Below, in pieces: positions 13,001-25,000 of a DNA stretch of 64,000 bases. Under the pieces are notes generated by a model. The model saw nothing but the letters and a program-made list of their open reading frames with translations. It made no database searches and was not told where the DNA came from. This DNA is from Chamaea fasciata (Eukaryota > Chordata > Aves > Passeriformes > Sylviidae), in the NCBI GenBank assembly GCA_029207755.1, contig JARCOQ010000012.1:1116001-1180000 (forward strand), in the 5' to 3' direction. The translations under genes and the position numbers were made by a program. Position 1 is the first letter of the stretch. Each line of letters opens with the position of its first letter.

Positions 13001-16000
13001 AAATCCTATAGGTTTCAAATATTCTCTGCCATAATGTGTGACACCTGGATTAATCAAAGTGGCAACAAGGGGATTGCTTCACGTATTTTAATGAGAAAAT
13101 ATGGTTTTATTAATTATATACCACCTTTCAATATTTAATGAATAGCTCTAGTGAGTAATCACCAATAGTTAACAGAAAACCAATCAGAGCCGGAGAATTC
13201 CTCCAGTAGTTTTTCCTGTGTGTATAACTATAAATATAGGAAATAATTAATTAGCACTGAAATTATTCATCGAATTGCTACATAAATAATATGTTTACAT
13301 TAGCTCCTGGGGATATAGCTTTACAACAGCAATTTTTATTTAGCAGAAAAATAATCCATCCTAATACTTTAAAGGAGCCAAGGTTGTTTATGTACAGTTT
13401 TTCAACAACAGTATTGCACAGCTGTCTAAATGTGCATTACAGACTCTCCGCTGATGGTGATAGACATGGGCAGCAGACACAGACCTGCACTGACAGAGGA
13501 TGCATCGTGTCATTATAAAGTGTACTCTCTGCCTTTGGGGGCATAGGCATCAATGCATGTTATGACATTTGAGAATATAGAGACAAAGGATTATAAAGAT
13601 CAAAGTTCTTACAGTGTTGAACTGAGATGACTACAAAAAGGAGGAAAAAAATAGAAGCACTTTAGCGTTTGTGTATTTGTTTTGATCTTTTCAAAGCTTG
13701 TTTTTAAGATATTTGCCATATGTTTTAACATTTGGAAAAAAAACCCATATTAAATACATAAAGCTCTAGTGTTGTTAGTTTTACATTTGTATACCTTGTT
13801 CATTTGTGTACCACTGTGAGAGTAGTGAGGTCTTCTGCCTCATTCACCCGAACTCCGGTTTGGGCAGTAAATACACATTTCAGTGTATTTGAATCACCAA
13901 GTACAGGTCAAATTCTGAAGCTTTATGACAGACACCTGTGCAAGCTTCCCAAGTAAGTGGAAGAAACAAACTGATAATTCAGGTGTGCAGGCTGAAGGAC
14001 AGAAAGCCATGACTAACGGCAGCTCTGCTCCTGCCTCACACTGTCAGCAGCTCCCTTCTCTCCCTCTCTGTCAGTGCTTCCTTGCTCCATTTGCAGTGGA
14101 AGTTGGGATCTCAAAGCCACTATTCCTTCGTTACCTGAATTGTGGTTACAGTGAAGCTCTTTTTATTCGGTACTTGGGCTTTCAGGTGCAACCCCAATTA
14201 ACAACAGAAACAGTGAACGAGCAAAGATCAACGTGGCACAGACTGCAGTGTCCAGTGTGCTGAACTGACTGTGCTTTGTTGCAGACAGCTTGACATGAGA
14301 TGTAAATTTATGAGGCACAAATCATTAGACTGAATCCAAGTTGCTACAAAGTTGTCTTGTCAGGTCACTGTCTGCGGACGTGATTAATGAAAGCAGCTCA
14401 GCTCTGCATTTTCTTGTGTCTGTGTCCTTTCGTGTGAGAGAATGTAAGAAATAACACCTGGGTGTTACTGCTGAGGAAGGATTTGTCCTGGCTTGAGCTG
14501 AAACACTCCTGTTGCTGTTGAAGTGCAGAGAGGTGTGATGCAGATGCTGCAGCTCGGAAGGTGGAGTGTCACTGCTCTCAGAGCTTTGATCCTTGGAAAT
14601 AAAGTTATTAGGCCAGCACAGATTCAACAGGTTCACAATTGGCCATGTCAGTGATTAAGTTTTTAGGGAATGCTGCTGCTGCTGTGGTTTTTAAACGAAA
14701 TCTTGCCTGAATTTTTCAAATTATTTTTCTTGCCTGTATAATCAGGGATGTTACTAAGTAATGCTCACGAAACTAAACACTGCGTTAAGTCTTTCTCTGA
14801 TGGCTTTGCTTTTCCAGCATCGAGGTAGAGCCTTTGTTAGGATGAGAGTAGTGACGTGTTAAACTGGCTTTTCTCTTAGATGCAGTCAGCTCTACAGCTG
14901 AACATTTCCCAGATCGATGCTGACGAGTGCAGAAGTGCCAACTGCAGTGAGGGCTGCACGAACCACCTCGTTGTGAGTGACATCCCCACAGTGATGGACA
15001 CGGGCAGCGTGTCCTTGGCGTCCCTCACCACGTCCAGCCTCGCGGTCTGCGGCTGCTCCGCCCGCGAGCGCCTGCACCAGCCCTGCTCCTCCTACCCTGG
15101 GAGCCCCTGCCTCAACGGGGGGGTTTGTATGGACACTCTCAATGGCTACAGGTGAGGAAACCTCATTGCACGTTAGTTCCCCCCTCTTCTTCTCGAGTGT
15201 TGAGTGGTGCTTACAAGGTACTGCTCTGAAATAACCGTAAACGTATTTCTGACTGGGGGAGAAACAAAAAAAAAACCCCGCAAGTGGACTGGGGTGTAAA
15301 CCTAATGGCAACAGGGGCTTTCCTGATGACCCCGATGGGGCTGTGGTCCCAAAAAGTGCATGAGTAGCAAAGGAAACCCTGGGGAACACGTAATTAACAC
15401 TGGTCATTTTTTTAAGGGGGCCTAATTCAGGATGAAGGCCCGTGTGCCCTGTTTTCTTTCCCTTTCCCAGGAGAGTAATAATAAAGGTGAATATCAGTGG
15501 TAGCAGCAGGGATGTAGGAGTGAAATGCAGTCCAAACAATGGGTAATAAAGAGCCTAAAAGGCATTAGATAGTAAACTTGCTTTATTATAGCATCACCTG
15601 GCATGCAGCAGTATTCCCATAGTGAAATTAATTCCAGCTAGGAATTAACCTCCCAGACTTTACTCTGTAATAAATTGATGTTTGGTGTTCTGTGTTATTT
15701 AGGAAATAAAGTTCATTGTTCTCAAAAACTTGGCCTCAAAAATATTTTTTTTTTTTTTTTGAGGGAGTTAGTATAGGGAATAAAAATACTTTGTATTCTT
15801 ACAGCATTTTAATAATTGCCAAACAGCCCTAAGATTCTGCTAAAATCTTTGTTTTGCTGATTTCTAAACTGTGATTTAAGTACTGCATTTGCTGCATATG
15901 AAACAAAACAAAAAAAAAAAAGCCAATCACGGGAGAATTTTGACTCTTTCTTTTGTTTATGGTCTTTCAGATGTCTTTGTCCTGCTTCCTTTCATGGACC

Positions 16001-19000
16001 AGACTGCCAGCAGACTAAGCACAGTTTCCATGGAAATGGTTATGCATGGTTTCGCCCCATCAGACCTTGCTTTGAAAGCTCGCTCTCTCTCGAGTTTATT
16101 ACTGTGGTTCCAGATGGACTTTTACTATATAGTGGCCCTGTATCAAATCCAGAACCTGGGAGTACAGAAAACTTCATTGCAATAGGTACTTCTGCAAAAG
16201 GGTGTGGAAAAATTAAATGCCTTTTGGGAATGGATTGTTTGTGACCTGTGTAACTATTAGACTACGAATTCTGTCTTTTCATTTAATGAGGCAACTTATT
16301 TTCTGGTGTAAAAATCCTTTGAAGCATTTCCTGAGAAGTCTTTCTCCTTTGATGTCTATTTTTGTAGCCTGCACCTCTGGCTTTTGGTTCATCACTGAGT
16401 TGTAGAAATGAAGGGAAAAGCAAAACAGACAGATTGATATAGATATAGATATATGTATATGTATATATGTATATATATGTATAAATATAAATAATTTGCC
16501 TAGAAAAACTGTAGTTGTATAAAGGAATTTAGGTGCTTTGAAGAGACGTATTACATGAGTTGTGCAGTCTTAGTTGCATGTCATTCTTATCTAGTTTGGT
16601 GAGAAAAAACCAATCCATTTCAACTCCCTTTGGTCTTGGGCAGTTTTGCACATTTTTTTGAACAGGCAATGATGTGATGGATGAATCCAGCCCCACGTGC
16701 CACTGTGGGAAGATTCATCCACAAGTAGAACTCAGTGCTTTATGCTGACACATAGTTAAGGTTACTACTGCTTATTTTTTGTGAATTAACATAGAAGATG
16801 CACAGTATGGCTGGCATTTTATGTTCTCCTGATTAATTGAAAGGTAATGTGATTGAATAGTTAATCACTCCTTTTTGCCTTGCTTTGCAGTTACTTGTAA
16901 ATTTGAGTAGAAGATGGGAAGGAAGAAACCTGCATGTATTAATTGTTTTAGAGCATCATAAAATTGCAGATTACTTCTCAGGAATTAATTTCAGTGTTTT
17001 GACAGAGGAGGGGAATAATCTAAAGTTTATAAGTAAATAATGTACTGAATGAGTACTTCTGCTTAATAGGAGACATAGGGTATAATTCTGGTTATTTCTG
17101 TAGTGTACCCCTGTATGTGACTAGCAATAACCATTAAATCAGCGCAGTCACTAACTGCCGAGATACCCAAAAGTGACATTTTGTAGCTGAATTGAATTGC
17201 TTGTTCATCTTGTATTAGAACTCTCCAGTGGTATTCCTGTGCTGAAGATGAGCCACGGCTCAGGTTCTGTGGTGCTGCAGTTTCCAAGTCATCTGAATGT
17301 AGCAGACAAGAAGTGGCATCGACTTGAAGTCAGAACCAATGGTCAGGTCAGTTATTGGATTGATTTTTTTCTTTTCCGCATCAGGATATTAATATTTTCC
17401 TGTGCAGTGATAGGAGGGTCGAAAGAACAGCCTTTCAATAAAGAGCAAACAATATGTGTTGTCCTAACTGTTCAAGTAGGTTTGATCACTAATAGAAATT
17501 TTGGGACAACCTCACTGTGAATTCCAAATCCACTGATACTGTAATCCATATTCTGCAATCTTTACCTTTTTTAAGCTCTGCTGCAGCACGTGTAGAATGT
17601 GGCCACTGGAATTCATTACTTAGGCACAAACAGCAAGTATTTATTTGCTTGCAAATGCAGTTACAGGTCTCGTGTAGGTGGTTAGAATACTCAGAAGCAC
17701 AAATAAAGTTGAGAAGTGCCTACTTTTGCTAAATGGTTCCGTTTTAGCGCTACCGGTTCTTGCAAGATGAACGGAACACGAACAGCCCAGCCCTTTCTGC
17801 TTGTTAGTCTGGAAGAAGTAAAAGGTGAGGCTGTGCTGTGGCAGGGTATTGGAGTGTGCAGCAGCTGCCAGCTCAGCAGTGCTGTGTTCCGGTGCAGGAC
17901 GTGCGCTTCACTCTGGACCAGTGCGGAGCGGCCGTGGTGTCCGAGATAGAAGGCGTTGGCCGGTGGCTCTCCACTGAGGATCGCACCAGTTGTGAAGTCC
18001 TGGGCTCTGTTCCACGGAGAGCAAGGTACATTCCTGGAGGTTCCCTGGCAGGCAGTGGGTTCTAAGGCCTGTGAGATTGAAGTCAAGTTATTGATGGCTA
18101 GGAGTATAAAAAGCATTTCCTCTTCTCTCAGGCTTTCCAGGCCAAGCCTGCACCTTACAGCACTAAACAAATTTTAAGGAACCGGTGTTCCTCTGAGTCA
18201 TGTTGATGCCTTGGGAAGGCTGACCTGGAATGTCTACTAGGCAGAGCTAAGAGAATAAAGTAGATATTGATTAAAAGGCTTTTAGGATACACCTTGGGCA
18301 ATGCAAGAGCCTGGCCAGGGCTACACCCAAGGTGGACCCAAAATGATGTCACGATGTCTCACACTTTTATAACTTTTGGTCCATTTGCATATTGGGGTTT
18401 AATTGTCCAATTACCGCTTCAGATTATGAAGTTCCATCCTTCTTGTTCCTCCCTTCAGTCCACCCTTGTTTGTGACTTTGGGCCTGGAAGTTGTCCTTGG
18501 TCTCCAGCAGGAAAAGGATTTGTTTTGCCTCCCTGCTCTGTGAAGAGCTGACTGACACTTAATATGAGGCTCAGAACTGCACCCCTGGGCAGCACAGAAT
18601 CTGAAAAACATGAAAGCTACAACTTCAGTGCTGCAGTACTAAGTGACAGCCCCAAAACTCTGTGGCTAGTACTGGAGATTTTGTGGGTCCTGTGTACCAC
18701 CCTCCACCCACAGGATTTCTCTCTGTTTATCAAGTCACTGTGAGCCTGCTCTTTAAAACCTCATGAATTTAGGCCAGTTGACATTGGAGTCCTGGGTCCA
18801 GTTTGTGCCCCACAGTGCTGGGTGGACAAGGAGCAGCTGGGTACAGTCCAGAGTGGAGCAATGCCTGCTCAGCTCACCCTGAGAGTAAAAATCAAGAATG
18901 AAGGAATTGAGGTCAGTTAATGGAAAGAAGGGAGAACTAAGGAGAGATATGATAAGTCTCAGGATGTATGAAAGAAGGTACAAAGAGGATTTAGACAATC

Positions 19001-22000
19001 TCTTCTGGACAGGGCCTAAAGTTACACTGAGGAATATTCAGGTTGTATTTTAGGGAAACTTTTGTACTAACAAAGATACTTCGGCTGTGGAATAGATTGT
19101 CCAAGCAAGCATTCTGATGAGTATTGGGATTAAGCCTTGTCCACAGCTGCTTGGAGCTCTCCTGGTCATGAAAGGAGCTCAAAAAAAGGGAAAGATACAA
19201 GGACAAATGAAAACAAAATAAACGAATTGATAACTCTGGGAAAAAGAAAGTATGAGGACTAAGATACATGGAGTACTTTTGGCTTGGAGAGGTGATTGGG
19301 AGACAGTGCAGAGCTTGGACGTGTTTACCATGCCTTTTAGACCACATGGACCCAAATCTTAGACTTTTGACTTTTGTCATACACAGAACAGCCTTTGTTG
19401 CAGTGTTCCCAGAGCACAGGATGTCTGTGTACACACAGAGCACTTGAAGGAGAGTATGGTATCTAGACCATCACAGCTGTTTCTGACTTGCACACAAACA
19501 TACCCAAAATGTAACAGTGTCCCACAATTACACTTCCAGCAGGTTTCACTGTCATGTTTTAAAAATACCCTTTATTTTAAAGGGCTTTGTTTCAGAGAGA
19601 GAAGATAAAGTAGTTGCATTTTTACTGTTACTTTATAAAGCCTGTGTTATTTGGAAACGTAGTGTATTTATTTATTCATCTGCCTATGTCTGAAGGTAGA
19701 TGCACATCTATTTTTATTATTTATATGATTTTTGAAGGTATTTGAATGTGAACCATGTTCTCCAGCTGGGTGGTGTGAAAGAGTCGTTACCATATTCCTA
19801 CCCACAATTGCTGCACAAACATTTTTCTGGTTGCTTGCGCAATTTCATCTTGGATACTCAGGTAAGAGCAGAGAAACATTTGCTTTAGCAGAGAAAAAAA
19901 CTTCCTTATTCAATTTTTGGGGGATTTGTATCAGACATGAGACTTCTGCTTCCATCAGTGTATTCAATGCCCACACGCATCAGTATAAAATACAAGAAAA
20001 TTCTGGGGTTTTCTGTGATAATTAAAATAAGTACCTTGAAAAGTTATTTCTCAATAGAAGGAGATGTATTAATGAGGCAGGAACTGTGTGTTTGCTTATC
20101 CCCTGCTTCATGCAGCTGTTTTCCAAGCTTCTTTTGCATTCAGGGAACTTCTGAACGGCAGTTGTATAACGGTTTATTTATGGCAGCTGTCTGCTTTGTT
20201 AGGAAGTATTAGGGGTTTTTTTGCTTCCATAGTCAGTTGAGTTTACTCAAAGGCAAAATACATTCTCGATAAAATCAGCTGAAGCCTGAATGTCAAAAAG
20301 CAAACTTAGTAGCTGAAGCAATGCAGATGAGGAGCAAACAGCGAAGCGGCGCAGCTATTTCTGTTTAAAAAATGAAATTTGTTTCTCGAATAGTATTTTT
20401 GTGTCATGACTTGTCTCTCGAAGGTGTACGACCTTCAGTCTCCTGCAGAGTCCCTGAACAGCTTCCCTGGCTGCAGCCTGACGGACGGGAGCTGTGAGAC
20501 CATGGGCTCCTCCTCCTGTGGTATCCACGGGAGGTGCCTGGGGGACTGGGGCTCCTTTGCGTGTCACTGTTTGCCGGGCTACCACGGGTACCGATGTGAC
20601 AAAGGTGAACCCTGCTTTTCTGTTTCGTTAGCGTAGGCTGCTAGATTTTATAGTACAGGAAACTTCAAGTATTTGCAGGTAATCATTGCTGAGGTGATTT
20701 TACATTACATTATGTAAAACCGTGTTGCAGTGTAGTTGCCTGTGATTGTTAACAATTTCTTTTCTAATTTCCTTTGAGAAATTGCTTTCTCGGCACAGGA
20801 TCATTTCTTCAATCCTGAGGGTGTTTGTGCAGTGACTGTATAATGACGTGTCTGCATGACAAAAAAATTGTGAAAAAAAGTATTTTATTTTATTGCAGTT
20901 GTTTGATTTGCATCTGTTTACACTTTCAGAAATACCTAATAACCTAAAAACTATGAGCACTTTCTGTGCAGAATTAGAACTATACAACTGAAATTAGAAA
21001 TCACTGCTCCATTGGTGTCAGGAAGAGACTGCTGGCTTAAGGAGCTAAGCTTTGGGAATAGTAGGATCTTTAGCTCTCCTGGAGCCAAAATTTGCAGCAG
21101 AAGGACAACTATAAAATAGCAGGGCGTGAAATTTGATTGTGGTACTTACTGCTTGGTCTGCAGTCTCTTGTCTTGATCAGAGGTGCTGCTTCCCTGCTGT
21201 TGCCCCGTGTGAGCATTGTAAGCAGGAGCATTAGCAGGATCAAGCTGGGTGGGAGAGCACCTCTTTACGGAGGAAAATGAAGTGTGAGAGTGACTGGAGA
21301 TGCTGTGGAAATAAATACAGGAGTATGTCCCAAAGGACAAATTGTCTCACAGATCCATGCTGTGCATTGCAATGGTTTCCTTTTACTTTCAGCTCTTATT
21401 GTGACATTAAGGGCAATGATAACGTTTCCCTCTCCTCAGGAGATGGCTGAAAGGTGTCTCTCCCTTGCAGTGGCCAAGGAGTACAGGTTTGAGGCGGGCA
21501 GCCACCTCCGGTACCAGCTGCCTGTCAGCGTGTCTGCCCGCAGGACGCTGCTGCAGGCGCTGGTGCGCACGCGGCAGCCCGACAGCGTCCTCGCCACCCT
21601 GCGCTCCCGGGGCAGGGACGAGCACATCACCCTGCAGGTGAGGGCTCCGGGGCCACAGACACCTCGCAGAGATGGGAACAGAGCTCAAACCTTCTGCTGA
21701 GCACCTTCTGGGCTTTATTCGATGGGTGGATGCATCTGATCCTTGAGATACTGGCCACTAGGCCGTGGGATCCTATTGGATTTCCGTGCCAGTCCCAGAG
21801 AAATACAGGTTCTGTACAGAATGGGATGAATATGGCGTGTACCTGGTGTCCTTTTGAACCATGTGGCCAATTCTGCTTAGTTCACACTCTGCCAAGCAAG
21901 GTGCCTGTGGCAGTTCTAATGATGAAAGGCTCGCAAAGTGACAGCCCTCTTTTTTTATACACACCACTGAACAAGTCACCTCTTCAGCCAAGTTGGTTTG

Positions 22001-25000
22001 AGCTGTCAGCGTAGCTGTGATACACCAGACTCCCAACTATTTGAAGAACCCTGTAAATTTGTGCAAGAGAGATCAGGGTAAAATTACTCCTAAGGGGACT
22101 TAGATACTACTGTGAGTATATTGCTACCACATTTAGGTTGTCTATTTCAGTAACACCTGAAGTATTTTTATATTACACCTAAATGTGCAGTGTAAACATA
22201 GCCTAAATTTAAACAAGTGCTTTAAGATTGAAGTTACAGGTCAATACAAAATGCCAGGCAATGACCTTTTTTTTATTTATTTCTTGCAATTTTTTATTGT
22301 CCACAAGGTTGTTCAGGGACTCTTAGTGGTCTCATACAATCTGGGTGATGGAAACTATTCTGTAAGCCTTCCCTCCTACCACATTGATAATGGTGAATGG
22401 CATCCCATCACACTGGAGAGAAATGAAAATGAATTTACTCTTCGCCTTTACGACGGAGGTGGGAAGAGAGAGATTACTAAAGCAGCAGGAATCTACAAAG
22501 AGATCGTCATTGACCCCAGCAGCTTGGTCCTTGGCAACACCTACCCATTCAATCCAAACAAGAGTTTTCAAGGTAGGAATTCTCGATCTCACTGTTCATA
22601 ATATGGACCTGTAAAAATAAAGGCATATTGCAGGAAAATTTCTTGTTCATGTAGAGCCCAAGTACGCAGATTTCCTGCATGACGCTTTTCAACAGGGACA
22701 GATAAGCTGTTCTGACCAGGAGAAGGTACAGCAGGGAATTGCCTGCAGATACACTTGGCTACTCAACCTGGAACAGTGATGGTCACCTCTTGCCTTGGTG
22801 CAGAGAGTTTGTACCTGGAGATCCAGAGGCTTCTCCCAGCTGGACTGTGCACGTCTCCCTGCCTTGGATAGACAGAGCTGGTTCAGTGCATTGTTCTGTC
22901 CAGTTTGTTTGGCTGCTCTCCTTCCCTCCCAAACACATCTGCTCCTATGCTAGAAAGAATTTTTGCATTTTATATGTGCATTGCACAGCACCCACCAAAC
23001 CCTGGTTTATTACCTCGGTATTACTGGATTTTACACTCAGTCAAAGCATTAACTAAAATTAGAAATGGTTTATTGAATTAGAGCTAAAAATCTGAACTTT
23101 TAGCAACTGAGTGGATAAGGTCACAGCGTCTGTTAAAAGCAAATCAGTTTCCAGCCTGGAAATTGAGTAGTTCCACAAGGGAGAATTATAAAGAACCGGA
23201 AGTGTGGGATATCCATGGCAGCTCTTTACTCTGAGCTCAACTGGAAGTTTGGCCTTTGCCTAAACCCACAGTGTAAGTAAAGCAAATCAGCAGAGCTTTT
23301 ATTGCCAAGGAACACACATCACTGCTGGTTAAACCTGCCTGGTGTCTATAGGTCACCTCTCTCCCATGTCCTTCACCTCTTTAGCAGACCCTAGCAAATC
23401 CATTCAAAGGAAGTTGGTCATCTTTTCAACGCACAAAAGTACTTCAGTGAGTAAAACAAAATTGCCTGGAGAGAAATTAAATAGAGTAATAATTTACAGC
23501 TTAAGTGTATCACAAATTATTTAGAAAAAGATTGTTTTCTGTTGCTTTACTAGAAGTATTCCAATAAATAAAGTTTATTATGTGAATTAGGGAGCATATT
23601 TTGAATTTTTTATTTATGGGAGTAATAGTGTTTGTTTTTAAGTAAATAAAGAAGTCAAATGGTTGCATGAAGATCATTTTAATTAGGACTATTAATGTTG
23701 CTGCTAAGTAGCTGAAACTTTAAGGACTTCAAAGTCATAAAATGTACTTAATTAATCAAAGTATGTGTTTTCATGCTGAGGCATCTCGTGCATACAAAGT
23801 TAGTGTCACACATCTTCAGTACAAATTTTCAATCCCTGATTGAAGCCTCTCTCACCATTATTTGTGGTTTGCTCTTCATACTATAAAGGTAAGCCATAAG
23901 CTACAATTTAAAATCAGCCAAACACAATTTTTACTGGTACATTGAAGAACAGAAGAGGTTATCCATATGTAATGTTTCTCCACAATATTTGGACTTTTCT
24001 GTGGAAATCACAGTGGAGGGGTACATATTCCACTGACTACCCTAGGCAAATAGAGGCCCTGTTATGGTTTAACCCCAGCCAGCCTCCAGCCCCTCACAGC
24101 TGCTCACTCACTCCCTGCCAGCAGGATCAGGGAGGGAATCATGAGGGTAAAAGCTGGAAAACCCCTGGGTTGAGACAAAGACAGTTTAATAGGGAAAGCA
24201 AAAGCCATGCACACAAGCACAGCAAAACATGGAATGAATTCCCTGCTTCCCACGGGCAGGCAGGAGTTCAGTTATCTCCAGGAGAGCAGGGCCACATCCC
24301 CTGGAATGGTTACCTGGGATGACAAACACTTTCTCTCCAAACACCTCCCCTTCCTCCTCCTTCCCCTCACTGCATGTCCTGAGCACAACATCCCAAGGTC
24401 TGGAACATCCCCTGGGTCACTTGGGGTCACCTGTCCTGGCCGTGTCTCTTCCAAGCCTCGCAGGCAGCCCCAGCCCCTCCCCAGCACAGCCCCACCAAAT
24501 TCAGGAAAAGCCTTGGCTCTGTGTGACCCTGCTCAGCAATGACAGAAACATCTCCACGTTATCAACCCTGTGCTCAGCATGGAACCAAAACAGCCCCACA
24601 GCAGCCCCTGGAAAGGGAATTAAGTCTGCTCCGGCCAAAACCAGCACAGGCCTGCAGCAGCACTTGATTCTTGTGGAAAACATGGGGAATCTTGGTCTAA
24701 AACTTTAGCAAATTCAGTCCCAAAATGAAGGACAATGCTATGAAAGTTTAAGTGAATTCAGTGCTGGATTTAAACTTTTGATAGCCTGTGTCCTTTGTTA
24801 AGCATAAACTGCCAAATCTTACAGCTGCTTCAAATGATTCTTGCTGAATGGTTTTTAAAACTGTCTCTTTGTGCCTTGCTGTAGGATGTATGAAGGATGT
24901 CAGATTTAACAACTACAGAATCCCTCTGGACACTCATGGGAAGGAGCTGGTGTCAGTATTGAGTGCCCAAGGCATCAAAGAAGGCTGCTCTTCAGAGGCC

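Larger units (their letters stand above)
9048..14879. other. Cadherin introns around the primitive cadherin exons
   Basis: Introns 9048-10079, 10174-11346 and 11976-14879. The last (2.9 kb) contains the TAATTA-rich block at 13.0-13.3 kb. No repeat was identified with confidence. Confidence 0.6.
15152..22307. other. Cadherin introns between EGF and laminin G exons
   Basis: Contains a poly-T run at about 15745-15760, the AT simple repeat at 16.4 kb and the old CR1 at 18.8 kb. Introns 19862-20423, 20605-21470 and 21638-22307 show nothing recognisable. Confidence 0.6.

Noticed and set aside
14892..15539. 215-codon open frame on the minus strand
   Set aside because: Antisense to the EGF exon and running into an intron; no recognisable domain.
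21439..21470. Upstream CAG at 21439 as start of the laminin G 2 exon
   Set aside because: With the phase set by the previous exon it reaches a TGA within a few codons; the CAG ending at 21470 keeps the frame.
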